A stretch of DNA of 64,000 nucleotides from Methylobacterium sp. 17Sr1-1 (GCF_003173775.1 NZ_CP029552.1:5849001-5913000), one strand, 5' to 3'. Counted from the stretch's first letter, positions 27,148 to 35,360 are shown. Program-made: numbers and translations. The notes: generated by a model not told the origin, from the sequence alone.

Positions 27148-28395
27148 TCACGACTTCGTCAGCTTGCACTGCGTCTCCGGCAGGTCGATCCCGAGCGTGT
27201 CGAGCGGCGTGCGCTGGTGCAGGTAGCCCTGCTCCGGCGCCACCGCCACCAGTGCCTGGGGCTGCACCAGGAGCAGCGGCTGGCGCAGCTGGCGGTCCCA
27301 GGGGCGGAAGCTCAGGGCCACGCCCTTGTAGCCCGGCAGGCTGAACCCCGGATCGGCGATGGCGGCGCTAAGCGCCGCAGGATCGGTGGTCTTCTTCTGG
27401 AAGGCCGCTTCGCCCACCGTCCGCACCGAGGCCCAGACCTGGTAGTCGAGCGGGCGCATCAGCCGGCCGGCGAGGCGGCGGAAGCGGTTCTGGGCCTGGG
27501 CGGCGCCCCAGACCTCCAGCGTCGGATGCCAGGTGGTGGGGGTCAACCCCTGCGTGCCGACCACGGGCCGCGGATCGACGGTGTGGAACGGCACGTAATC
27601 GCCGAAATCCCCCGCTTCGTCCGCCACCACGGCGACGTCGTAATCGAGGCCGCGGGTGAAGACGAGGGCCTCGGCCCGGGTCGGGGTGTCGCCGCGGGCG
27701 CGGGCCAGCGGGCCGAAGGTCCAGGGGCGCTCGGCACTGATCTGCAATCCGAATTTCTTGGCCGAGCGCTTCATCGCCGCGGCCCACAGCGTGTCGCCGT
27801 CCTGCGGGCCGGTGATCAGGAACAGCTTGCGCCAGCGCATGAAGGCGAGGAACTGCGCCAGTGCGTCGGTCTGCATCGCCCGGCTCGGGGCGACGTGAAA
27901 GACATCCGATCGGCAGTCGGTCCCGCGCAGGCGGTCGTCGGGGGCGGCCGCGTTGAACAGGATTGTCCCTGAGCCCTTCAGCGCGTCGGCCACCGCCAGC
28001 ACCTCGTCGGCGGGGATTGCCAGCACGATGAAGCGCAGGCCCCTCTCGACGAGGCCGCGGGCGGCCTCGACCGGGCTCTGCGGCGGCGCCTCGCCGGGGG
28101 CGGCGGCCTTGAGCGCCACCGCGTCGAGGGCGTAGCTCTGGCGAACGAAGCGGCCGGTCGTGGTGTTGTCCTGGATCGCGAGCTTCGCGCCGGCCAGACC
28201 CTCGTCCTCGGGCGCGGCCTGGGCGTCGTAGGAGGACGGCGCCGGGGCCGGCCGGTAGATCAGCCCGATGCGGATCTCGGCCGTTTGCGCCGCCGCGGGC
28301 AGCGGGCTCGGCGCCTGCTGTGCGAGAGCGGGCGGTGGTCCCGCCAGGGCGGCGATGAGACCGAGGGTGAGGGTGGCCGTGCGAAACTGTGCCAT
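27148..28395 (-). CDS. lutA: Periplasmic substrate-binding protein (LutA-like)
   Basis: A 415-residue protein with signal peptide (LGLIAALAGPPPALAQ) and the two-lobed fold of branched-chain amino-acid-type binding proteins: EIRIGLIYRPAPAPSSYDAQ, FIVLAIPADEVLAVADALKG, and LDYQVWASVRTVGEAAFQKK. It matches the binding-protein family linked to PQQ-dependent catabolism. It is first in the leftward cluster, as lutA is in M. extorquens. That a lanthanide or a lanthanide complex is the ligand is inferred from synteny. Confidence 0.8.
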   Translation of the reverse strand: MAQFRTATLTLGLIAALAGPPPALAQQAPSPLPAAAQTAEIRIGLIYRPAPAPSSYDAQAAPEDEGLAGAKLAIQDNTTTGRFVRQSYALDAVALKAAAPGEAPPQSPVEAARGLVERGLRFIVLAIPADEVLAVADALKGSGTILFNAAAPDDRLRGTDCRSDVFHVAPSRAMQTDALAQFLAFMRWRKLFLITGPQDGDTLWAAAMKRSAKKFGLQISAERPWTFGPLARARGDTPTRAEALVFTRGLDYDVAVVADEAGDFGDYVPFHTVDPRPVVGTQGLTPTTWHPTLEVWGAAQAQNRFRRLAGRLMRPLDYQVWASVRTVGEAAFQKKTTDPAALSAAIADPGFSLPGYKGVALSFRPWDRQLRQPLLLVQPQALVAVAPEQGYLHQRTPLDTLGIDLPETQCKLTKS

Positions 28396-28545
28396 GCGGG
28401 CGGCACGCTACCAGGGTTTCTCCCGCACCCTCAACGCCTCTTCGATGAGGATTGTTTAAGACCACCCACCCTCCCCCGAAAGTCCGAACACGGCCGGTCG
28501 GCGAGCGCGTTGCGCGGGCCCGCGCCGGCATGCGAGGGTCGGGCG

Positions 28546-29055
28546 ATGCTGTCCTCTCGCGCCCTCCCCGCCCTCGCGGCCCTGCTCGTCGGCCTGCCGG
28601 CCGCCGCCGCTCAAGGTCCGGCGGCGGTGTTCGGGATCGAGCTGGCGGAGCCCGGCACGGTCGGGCCGCGGCCGTTGAAGCCGGAGGACGCGCGGCGCTT
28701 GGGGCTCGCCAGCGAGGCCTTGCGCCGGGAGGTGGCGGGCCGCGGGCTCGAACCCGTGGATCTCGCCCCCCAGGCCGCGGCGATCCGGCGCGACGCGCCG
28801 TTCTACAAATGCGAGGGCTGCGCGGAAAAGATCGCTCAGGCGGCGGGAGCGGCCTATGTCGTCTACGGCTATGTCCAGCGCAGCGCCCCGCAGGTGCTCA
28901 ACCTCACCATCACCATCACGGAGGCCGGCAGCGGCAAGGTGCTGCGCGGCGGCCAGGTGGTGATCCAGGGCGACACCGACGACACCTGGCTCCACGGCGT
29001 GCGCTCGCTCGTGAAGAACCGCCTCTTCGCCGAGCCGCTGCCGAACCGGTCCTGA
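28546..29055 (+). CDS. Exported DUF2380-type protein
   Basis: A 169-residue secreted protein with signal peptide (MLSSRALPALAALLVGLPAAAAQ). The mature part has FGIELAEPGTVGPRPLKPED, a CxxC motif in YKCEGCAEKIAQAAGAAYVV, then GYVQRSAPQVLNLTITITEA, as in DUF2380 proteins seen next to PQQ-dependent alcohol oxidation genes. It is divergent from lutA and lies only five bases before mfnB, so it could share a promoter with the mfnB unit. Confidence 0.7.
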   Translation: MLSSRALPALAALLVGLPAAAAQGPAAVFGIELAEPGTVGPRPLKPEDARRLGLASEALRREVAGRGLEPVDLAPQAAAIRRDAPFYKCEGCAEKIAQAAGAAYVVYGYVQRSAPQVLNLTITITEAGSGKVLRGGQVVIQGDTDDTWLHGVRSLVKNRLFAEPLPNRS

Positions 29056-29060
29056 TCCCC

Positions 29061-29759
29061 GTGCCCGATCTCGCCTTCCCCCGTCCCCGCCTCCTCGTCA
29101 GCGTGCGCGATGCGGCCGAAGCCGCGCTCGCCGGCGATCACGGCGCCGACCTGATCGACGCCAAGGATCCCGATCGCGGCGCCCTCGGGGCGCTGCACCC
29201 TGAGACCGTGCGGGCGATCGCGGCGGCCTCCGGCGACCGGCTGACCAGCGCCGTGGCCGGCGAGCCGCTTGATGCCCGGGAGGCCTCCGCCTGCCTGGCG
29301 GCGCTGGCCGGGACGGGCGTGCGCTACCTCAAGATCGCCTGGGCGCCGGGGCGCGACGCCGCGGGATTGAGGCTGCCCGCCGGCCTCCCGGTGATCGCGG
29401 TGCTGTTCGCCGAGGACGGGCCGGAGGGGGCCGACGTGCCGGCCCTGGCGGCGGCCGGTTTTTCGGGGGCGATGATCGACACGCGGGGCAAGGACGGGCG
29501 GCGGCTCACCGACCACCTGCCGCTGCCACGGCTCGCATCGTTCGCGGCCTCGTGCCGGGCGCACGGCCTGCTCTCCGGCCTCGCCGGCTCGCTCTCCCTC
29601 GACGACATCCCGGTCCTGGCCGCGCTCGGGCCGGGTTATCTGGGCTTTCGCGGCGGGTTGTGCGCGCAGGGAGACCGGAGGGGCCGGCTCGATCCGGAGC
29701 GGATCGCGGATGGAGCGCGGCGGCTCGCCGGGGTCGTGCCGCGCGTCGAGGCGGCGTGA
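29061..29759 (+). CDS. mfnB: (5-formylfuran-3-yl)methyl phosphate synthase
   Basis: A 232-residue TIM-barrel enzyme that condenses two glyceraldehyde-3-phosphates to the furan phosphate, the first step of methanofuran/methylofuran synthesis. The N-terminal LLVSVRDAAEAALAGDHGAD, LIDAKDPDRGALGA with the Schiff-base-type Lys region, YLKIAW and the late SGLAGSLSLDDIPVLAALG and YLGFRGGLC match MfnB. The start is a GTG at 29061, five bases after the DUF2380 gene; the long frame before it is a shadow of that gene. Confidence 0.9.
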   Translation: MPDLAFPRPRLLVSVRDAAEAALAGDHGADLIDAKDPDRGALGALHPETVRAIAAASGDRLTSAVAGEPLDAREASACLAALAGTGVRYLKIAWAPGRDAAGLRLPAGLPVIAVLFAEDGPEGADVPALAAAGFSGAMIDTRGKDGRRLTDHLPLPRLASFAASCRAHGLLSGLAGSLSLDDIPVLAALGPGYLGFRGGLCAQGDRRGRLDPERIADGARRLAGVVPRVEAA

Positions 29760-29811
29760 GCGTGACCGTGTATCAAAGGGCTGTCCGCGCGAGCATTCGA
29801 GGCAGTACAGA

Positions 29812-30007
29812 GCGCGGGATCCCCTCTCCCGTGTGGGAGAGGGGTAGGGGCGATCGAAGATCGCGCGAGGGTGACACGCTTGAGGGTAAAGCACTGAGCG
29901 CCGAGCTGGCAGCGGAACAGTCCAGCATTATTGCGGCACCGTCTCCACCCTCGCGCGATCTTCGATCGCCCCTACCCCTCTCCCACACGGGAGAGGGGGT
30001 CCCGCGC
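29812..30007. repeat. 62-bp near-perfect inverted repeat
   Basis: Arms 29812-29873 and 29946-30007 differ at one position of 62 and enclose a 72-base spacer. Each arm contains the palindrome CCCCTCTCCC GTGT GGGAGAGGGG and the stem CGATCGAAGATCG. The RNA could fold into one long stem or two separate hairpins. It fills the gap between mfnB and mfnE. Confidence 0.9.
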
Positions 30008-30051
30008 CTATTATTTTTCCCGGGCAGCCCGGCAGGCACGGGGCGCGAACC

Positions 30052-30645
30052 ATGAGCCACGCCCTCACCGTCGTGAAAATCGGCGGCAGCCTCGTGGCCG
30101 ATCGGGTCCGGCTATGCCGGCTGCTCGGCGCCCTCGCGGACGGGGCCGAGGGGCCGGGGGTGATCGTGCCGGGCGGAGGCGCCCTGGCCGACGCGGTGCG
30201 GGCGACGCAAGCCGCTCTCGGCTTCCCGGATCCCCTCGCCCATCGGCTGGCGCTCGATGCCATGGCGGGCATGGCGCGGATCTTTGCCGCCCTGGAGCCG
30301 CGCCTCGCGGTGACGAAGACGCCCGGCGACGAACTCGCCGCCGGCCGCGTGCCGGTCTGGGATCCGTCGGGGCTCGACGGCGGCCATCGAGATATCCCGG
30401 AGAGCTGGGACGTCACCTCGGACAGCCTGGCGCTCTGGCTCGCCACACGCCTCGACGCCGCGACCTGCCTGCTGGTGAAATCCGCCGATCCCCCGTCCGG
30501 GGCCGGCCCGGCGGACCTCGCCCGCACCGGCCTCGTCGATGCCGCGTTCCCGGGCTTCGCGTCCCGCTTCCCCGGCCGGATCGTGCTGCGGGGCCCCGGT
30601 GGCGACCAGCCGTGCCGCGGGGCGGTTCCGGAGTGCGCCGCGTGA
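30052..30645 (+). CDS. mfnE: Amino-acid-kinase-family furan phosphate kinase (MfnE-like)
   Basis: A 197-residue protein of the amino acid kinase fold: TVVKIGGSLVADRVRLCRLL (phosphate-binding KIGGSL), GVIVPGGGALADAVRA, and TCLLVKSADPPSGAGPADLA. Archaeal MfnE phosphorylates the (aminomethyl)furan phosphate to the diphosphate used for coupling to tyramine. Placement between mfnB and a methanopterin gene supports the same role. It overlaps the next gene by four bases. Confidence 0.8.
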   Translation: MSHALTVVKIGGSLVADRVRLCRLLGALADGAEGPGVIVPGGGALADAVRATQAALGFPDPLAHRLALDAMAGMARIFAALEPRLAVTKTPGDELAAGRVPVWDPSGLDGGHRDIPESWDVTSDSLALWLATRLDAATCLLVKSADPPSGAGPADLARTGLVDAAFPGFASRFPGRIVLRGPGGDQPCRGAVPECAA

Positions 30646-32033
30646 GGGAGCACCTCGTCTTCGTCACCGGGCGCCTCGCCAAGGCGAGGCTGGAAAAGAT
30701 CGCGGCCGCTCTGCCGCCGGACCGCTTCGCCTGGACCATCGCCGATGCCGGCGTGAAGGTCGCGGCGCTGATGACCGAGGAGATCATCCGCCGCCGGGTC
30801 GCCGTGCCGGAGGGCGCGACGCGGATCATCCTGCCCGGGCGCTGCCGGGCCGACCCCGCGGCGCTCGCCGCGCATTTCGGCCTGCCGGTCGAGCGCGGGC
30901 CGGACGAGATCGTCGACCTGCCGGTCTTCCTCGGGCTCGCCGGGCGCAAGGTCGACCTGTCGCGCCACGACGTGCGGATCTTCTCCGAGATCGTCGACGC
31001 CTCACGGCTCACGCCCGCCGAGATCCTGATCCGCGCCCAGGACCTCGCCCGGCGCGGGGCCGACGTGATCGATCTCGGCGGGCTGCCCGACACGCCCTTC
31101 CCGCACCTCGCCGACACCGTGCGGCTGCTCAAGTCCGAGGGGCTGCGGGTCAGCGTCGATTCGTTCTCGCCCGACGAGCTGCGCCAGGGCGCGGCGGCCG
31201 GCGCCGATTTCCTGCTCAGCCTCAACGAGGACAGTCTCGACCTCGCCTTCGAGACCGACGCGGTGCCGGTGCTGGTGCCGCTGCGCCCCGACGACCTGCC
31301 CTCCCTCGACCGGGCGATCGAGCGGATGCAGCGGGCCGGCCGCCCCTTCATCGCCGACCCGATCCTGGAGCCGATCCATTTCGGCTTCGCCGCCTCGCTG
31401 GTGCGCTACCACGAGACCCGCCGCCGCCACCCCGACATCGCCATGATGATGGGCACCGGCAACCTGACCGAGCTCACCGAGGCCGACAGCCTCGGGGTGA
31501 CGGCGCTCCTGATGGGCGTGTGCTCGGAACTCGCGATCGGCAACGTGCTGATCGTGCAGGTCTCGAACCACACCCGCCGCACGGTCGAGGAGCACGACGC
31601 CGCCCGCCGGGTGATGTACGCGGCGAAGGCCGACGCCGCCCTGCCCAAGGGCTACGGCCGCGCGCTGCTCTCCCTGCACGACAAGCGCCCGTACACCCAG
31701 ACGCCCGAGGAGATCGCGGCCCTCGCCGCCGAGGTGCGCGACCCGAATTACCGCGTGGCGGTGGCAGAGGACGGGGTCCACATCTACAACCGCAACATCC
31801 ACAAGGTGGGGCGCGACGCGATGGCGTTCTTCCCCGATCTCGGCGTCGAGGGGGATGGCGCCCACGCCTTCTATCTCGGCGGCGAATTGACCAAGGCCGA
31901 ACTGGCCTGGCGGCTCGGCAAGCGCTACGTCCAGGACGAGGCGCTGGACTGGGGCTGCGCCCTCGACGGGGAGGTGGAGGACACCACCCGCTTCAAGGCC
32001 CCTGGCCATACGCGCCACAGCGGGAAACCTTGA
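30642..32033 (+). CDS. Dihydropteroate synthase-related protein of H4MPT synthesis
   Basis: A 463-residue cytoplasmic protein. An N-terminal domain (HLVFVTGRLAKARLEKIAAA) is followed by a DHPS-like TIM barrel: AQDLARRGADVIDLGGLPDT, VSVDSFSPDELRQGAAAGAD, FIADPILEPIHFG and IAMMMGTGNLTELTEADSLG. This is the archaeal-type DHPS-related family implicated in joining the pterin to the RFA moiety of methanopterin. The start is GTG at 30642, giving a GTGA overlap with mfnE; upstream sequence in this frame lies inside mfnE. Confidence 0.88.
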   Translation: MREHLVFVTGRLAKARLEKIAAALPPDRFAWTIADAGVKVAALMTEEIIRRRVAVPEGATRIILPGRCRADPAALAAHFGLPVERGPDEIVDLPVFLGLAGRKVDLSRHDVRIFSEIVDASRLTPAEILIRAQDLARRGADVIDLGGLPDTPFPHLADTVRLLKSEGLRVSVDSFSPDELRQGAAAGADFLLSLNEDSLDLAFETDAVPVLVPLRPDDLPSLDRAIERMQRAGRPFIADPILEPIHFGFAASLVRYHETRRRHPDIAMMMGTGNLTELTEADSLGVTALLMGVCSELAIGNVLIVQVSNHTRRTVEEHDAARRVMYAAKADAALPKGYGRALLSLHDKRPYTQTPEEIAALAAEVRDPNYRVAVAEDGVHIYNRNIHKVGRDAMAFFPDLGVEGDGAHAFYLGGELTKAELAWRLGKRYVQDEALDWGCALDGEVEDTTRFKAPGHTRHSGKP

Positions 32034-32036
32034 GTC

Positions 32037-32630
32037 GTGCCGCTGATCCGCGAGACCATCGTCACCACGGCCTCCGCCGACGGGGCCCTGCACCTGGTGC
32101 CGTTCGGGCTGATCCAGGAGGGCGAGGATTTCTGGGTGGCCCCGTTCCGCCCCTCGCCGACCATCGCCAACCTGGAGGCCGTGCCGTTCTTCGCGGCGGC
32201 CGCGCCGGTCGACATCCGGGTGATCGCCGGCTGCGTCACCGGCCGGCGCGACTGGGCCACCGTGCCGTCCCGCGCCATCCCGGTGCCGCGCCTCGCCGAG
32301 GCCTACGGCCACATGGAATTGCAGGTGGTGGAGGTGCGCGACGACCCCGTCCGCCCCCGCTTCCGCGGCCGGGTGGTGCACGCGCAAGGGCACCGGCCGT
32401 TCCTCGGTCACAACCGGGCGGTGAACGCGGTGCTGGAGGCGGCGATCCTGTCGACGCGGCTTCACATGCTGGCCCCCGAGACGGTGCTGGCCGAGCTGCA
32501 CCACCACCGCATCGCCGTCGAGAAGACGGCCGGGCCCGCCGAGCGCGAGGCCTGGAACTGGATCGCCGCGAAGGTCGCGGCCGCCCTTGAGCAGGCGGCC
32601 GCCGCGTCCCTCGCGGTCGACGACGCGTGA
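32037..32630 (+). CDS. DUF447 family protein
   Basis: A 197-residue protein matching DUF447, shared by methanogens and H4MPT-dependent methylotrophs: IRETIVTTASADGALHLVPF at the start, FWVAPFRPSPTIANLEAVPF, and GHRPFLGHNRAVNAVLEAAI. The fold is flavin-reductase-like. Its function is not established; conserved neighbourhood points to C1 cofactor metabolism. GTG start three bases after the DHPS-like gene. Confidence 0.8.
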   Translation: MPLIRETIVTTASADGALHLVPFGLIQEGEDFWVAPFRPSPTIANLEAVPFFAAAAPVDIRVIAGCVTGRRDWATVPSRAIPVPRLAEAYGHMELQVVEVRDDPVRPRFRGRVVHAQGHRPFLGHNRAVNAVLEAAILSTRLHMLAPETVLAELHHHRIAVEKTAGPAEREAWNWIAAKVAAALEQAAAASLAVDDA

Positions 32631-32656
32631 GATAACACGTTGAGAGGAGACACCCG

Positions 32657-33193
32657 ATGAAGCGCATTCTCGCGGCCGCCCTCGTCGCCGCCTTCGCGGC
32701 GGCGCCCGTCCAGGCCCACGGTCCGACCCGCAAGAAGGTCGAGGAAAAGGTCACGATCAACGCCGCGCCGGACAAGGTCTGGGCGGTCGTCGGCAACTTC
32801 CAGGACATGAGCTGGCTGCCGCCGGTCGAGAAGACCGAGGGCAAGGGCGGCAACGAGGTGAAGGCCACCCGCACCCTCACCCTGACCGGCGGCGCCACCG
32901 TCGAGGAGGAGCTCTACAAGTACTCGGCCGAGCAGAAGAGCCTGTCGTACCGGATCAACAAGGTCGACGTGAAGGTGCTGCCGGTCAACAACTACTCCTC
33001 GACGATCAAGGTCGAGCCGGCCGACGGCGGCAAGGCGTCGGAGGTGGTGTGGGACGGCGCGTTCTACCGCGGCTACATGAACAACGACCCGCCGCCCGAG
33101 CTGAGCGACGAGGCGGCGATCAAGGCGGTCAAGGCGCTCTATCGCGGCGGCCTCGATAACCTGAAAGCGAAGATCGAGAAGGGCAACTCGTGA
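32657..33193 (+). CDS. mxaD: MxaD family protein (SRPBCC fold)
   Basis: A 178-residue periplasmic protein with signal peptide (MKRILAAALVAAFAAAPVQA) and an SRPBCC/START-like domain: EKVTINAAPDKVWAVVGNFQ, MSWLPPVEKTEGKGGNEVKA and VEEELYKYSAEQKSLSYRIN. MxaD family members assist methanol dehydrogenase, apparently in its interaction with cytochrome cL. Here it is not in an mxa operon but behind DUF447 and overlapping a beta-propeller gene by four bases, so it may serve a lanthanide-type (XoxF) enzyme. An AGAGGAGA ribosome-binding site precedes the ATG. Confidence 0.85.
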   Translation: MKRILAAALVAAFAAAPVQAHGPTRKKVEEKVTINAAPDKVWAVVGNFQDMSWLPPVEKTEGKGGNEVKATRTLTLTGGATVEEELYKYSAEQKSLSYRINKVDVKVLPVNNYSSTIKVEPADGGKASEVVWDGAFYRGYMNNDPPPELSDEAAIKAVKALYRGGLDNLKAKIEKGNS

Positions 33194-34140
33194 GGCACGC
33201 CCGGCGTCTCGCCGGGCTCTGCCTGCTGGTCGGGATCGGCCATTCGCCGCTCCCCTCCCGGGCGGCGGAGGCCTTCCTCACCGCGCAGAACTCCGACACG
33301 GTCGACGTGGTCGATCTCGGCCTCGCCAGGGTGGTGGCGACGATCCCCGTCCCGGGCGCGCCGGCGGGCATCGCCCTGTCGCCGGACCGGGCCTCGGTCT
33401 ACGTCACCGCGCCCGAGGGCAAGGCGCTGGTGGTGATCGACGCCGCGTCGCGGCGGGTCGCGCGCACGGTGGCGCTCGGCGGCGGACCCCTCGGGGTCGG
33501 GGTGAACCCGGTGAGCGGCGCGGTCTACGTCGCCGACTGGTACGCCAAACGGCTGTGGGAGGTCGATCCCAAGACCTTCGCGGTCGCGGCCGAGATCCCG
33601 GTCGGCACCTCGCCGTCGGGCGTCGCGGTGACGCCGGACGGCCGATTCCTGCTGGCGGCGGACCGGGACGACGACGCCCTCTCCCTCGTCGACACCGCGA
33701 CGCGGCAGCGGATCGCGGTGATCCCGGTCGGCACGCGGCCGTTCGGGGTCACGATCGATCCTGACGGTCGCAGGGCCTACGCCGCCAATGTCGGCTCGAA
33801 CGACGTCTCGGTCGTCGACATCGCGGCGCGCCGGCAGGTCGGCCGGGTCACGGTCGGCGAGCGGCCCTATGCGGTGGCAATCGCCCAGGGCCGCGCCTTC
33901 GTCACCGACCAGTATGGCGGCACGGTGAGCACCTTCGACACGGCCACCCTGGCGCCGGGCCCGCGGCTCGAGGTCGGCGAATACCCGGAGGGTATCCAGG
34001 CGAGCCCGGACGGCAAGACCGTCTACGTGGCGAACTGGGAATCGAACACCCTCACGGTGATCGATGCCGCGTCCCTGACGGTGACCGGGACGGTGAAGAC
34101 CTCGGACGGGCCGCGGGCCTTAGGGCAGTTCCTGCGCTGA
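33190..34140 (+). CDS. YVTN beta-propeller exported protein
   Basis: A 316-residue protein with signal peptide (LAGLCLLVGIGHSPLPSRA) and about seven propeller repeats of 40-42 residues, for example ASVYVTAPEGKALVVIDAAS, GAVYVADWYAKRLWEVDPK and RAYAANVGSNDVSVVDIAAR. It resembles LutB (26069-27049) in plan but is clearly a different paralogue. GTG start overlapping the mxaD stop (GTGA), so it is last in the mfnE-to-mxaD unit. Presumably a periplasmic partner of methanol oxidation; no catalytic motif is seen. Confidence 0.75.
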   Translation: MRHARRLAGLCLLVGIGHSPLPSRAAEAFLTAQNSDTVDVVDLGLARVVATIPVPGAPAGIALSPDRASVYVTAPEGKALVVIDAASRRVARTVALGGGPLGVGVNPVSGAVYVADWYAKRLWEVDPKTFAVAAEIPVGTSPSGVAVTPDGRFLLAADRDDDALSLVDTATRQRIAVIPVGTRPFGVTIDPDGRRAYAANVGSNDVSVVDIAARRQVGRVTVGERPYAVAIAQGRAFVTDQYGGTVSTFDTATLAPGPRLEVGEYPEGIQASPDGKTVYVANWESNTLTVIDAASLTVTGTVKTSDGPRALGQFLR

Positions 34141-34273
34141 GCCGGGGCGGAGCGATCCGCTCGCGGATCGGCACGGAGGGGTAGTTCGACGCGAACGGGT
34201 TGGTCACCAGCCCGCCCTCGGCCCGCGCCGGGGCGGCGAGAAGCAGCAGGAGACCTGCGAGCCTCAGCCGCAT
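34052..34273 (-). CDS. Possible small exported protein, doubtful
   Basis: A 73-codon frame beginning with a good signal peptide (MRLRLAGLLLLLAAPARA). Its ATG follows directly after the stop codon of the BrnA-type gene (TAG ATG on the minus strand). Against it: the last 89 bases lie antisense within the beta-propeller gene, and the mature part is low-complexity Arg/Pro/Ser. Perhaps the remnant of a longer secreted-protein gene. Confidence 0.25.
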   Translation of the reverse strand: MRLRLAGLLLLLAAPARAEGGLVTNPFASNYPSVPIRERIAPPRLSAGTALRPAARPRSSPSRSPSGTRHRSP

Positions 34274-34525
34274 CTAGAGACCGGCGGCCTTGCGCAGGGC
34301 GGCGTTGATGCGCTCCTGCCAGCCCGGCCCGTCCTCCTGGAAATGCTCGAGCACGTCACGGTCGAGGCGCAAGGACACGGTCTCGCGCACGCCGGGCACG
34401 GCGGCTTTCGGGGCTGCCTTCGGCGCGGGGCCTGCGCCCTCCGGCACCTTGCGGGTCACGGCCCGGAACGCGGCCTCGGCCGCTTGGCGCGGGTCGCTGC
34501 CGCGGCGGGAACGGTCAGACGTCAT
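34274..34525 (-). CDS. BrnA-type antitoxin without adjacent toxin
   Basis: An 83-residue protein: basic N-terminus (MTSDRSRRGSDPRQAAEAAF), an Ala/Pro/Lys linker, then VSLRLDRDVLEHFQEDGPGW and QERINAALRKAAGL, the C-terminal ribbon-helix-helix signature of BrnA antitoxins. BrnA normally neutralises and co-represses with BrnT, encoded just upstream of it. No BrnT-like frame is visible on either side. AGGAGG precedes the ATG at 34525. It may be a solitary regulator or an antitoxin left after toxin loss. Confidence 0.75.
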   Translation of the reverse strand: MTSDRSRRGSDPRQAAEAAFRAVTRKVPEGAGPAPKAAPKAAVPGVRETVSLRLDRDVLEHFQEDGPGWQERINAALRKAAGL

Positions 34526-34592
34526 GGGGGTCCTCCTGCGGACGGCCCTACCACGGTGCGGACCGTCACGAAACGAGAACCCGCACATGACA

Positions 34593-34930
34593 AAGGCCCG
34601 CCGGCGCACCGACGAGCCTTGAGGAGGCAGGGTCCACGTTTCAGGGTGCGGGTGTGTTCGCACGGTACGATCGCGATGGCCGTCTCGGCCCGTACCGTAT
34701 TCAGCCCGCCCTGAAGCCACTATCCCTGTCGATAACAGTCCGGTGGCGTGTCCTGGTCACCGGCATCGGTACTTGTCGCGTGAGGGCTGCAACCTTGAGA
34801 TCTCATGGCGACCTCCTCGAGTTCGTCTCGACAGGGACTATGCTGCCCCTGCCGAGAGGGATGGTCAAGATGGATTCGTAGCCGACTGCGTTGTATCTTC
34901 GAGGGGTGGTCGAAACTTAACGAGAGGTAA
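34593..34930. repeat. 340-bp direct repeat, copy 1
   Basis: Starts at aaggcccgccggcgcaccga and ends near the taacgagaggtaaaaa stretch. The second copy lies at 35361-35700 in the same orientation with most bases identical. Inside is a long hairpin: TTCAGGGTGCGGG near 34641 pairs with CCCGCCCTGAA near 34715, and the inner CACGGTACGA pairs with CGTACCGT. No conserved protein frame runs through both copies, which suggests a structured RNA or a non-coding mobile element. Confidence 0.8.
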
Positions 34931-35141
34931 AAACCCCGTATCGTGCGTTGGCGCCGGGCTCCCGTCGCGGCGTGACCAATCGGATGGCGGCACGCAGCTG
35001 CCGGGCGATGGCGCGGCGGGCGGACGCGAGGGCGCGCAAGCCCCGCGGTTCCCGGAGCCCCGTTGAACGGCAGCGTCGCTCGATCCGGCAGCAGGGCGGA
35101 CATCTCTCTGTGTCGTCCCGGGGCGGACCATGGCGAGAATC

Positions 35142-35221
35142 GGGATCCATAACGGCCGACGGTACCGCTTCAAGCTGAACGCCGTCCGCTTCATCCTGCA
35201 TCGTCGGCGGTTATGGATCCC
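35142..35221. repeat. 20-bp inverted repeat between the two direct repeats
   Basis: GGGATCCATAACGGCCGACG (35142-35161) and its complement CGTCGGCGGTTATGGATCCC (35202-35221), 19 of 20 matching, with a 40-base spacer. Directly behind it comes a CCGGGTTCCGC..GCGGCCCCGG stem of the kind also found at 54421-54456. Nothing codes for a protein here. Confidence 0.75.
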
Positions 35222-35360
35222 GGGTTCCGCTTTCGCGGCCCCGGGATGACGAGGAGGGTTTCACCTCGGTCGCTCGTTCGGACAAACTGTCGGTGCGCCC
35301 GGTCGAGGGACGGATCGGGCGCGGCAACCCTCGCCGCCCAGCGCCGCTCTCGAAACGACG

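Noticed and set aside
34654..34881. 75-codon frame in the first 340-bp repeat
   Set aside because: The matching frame in the second copy is shifted and ends differently, so coding is not conserved.
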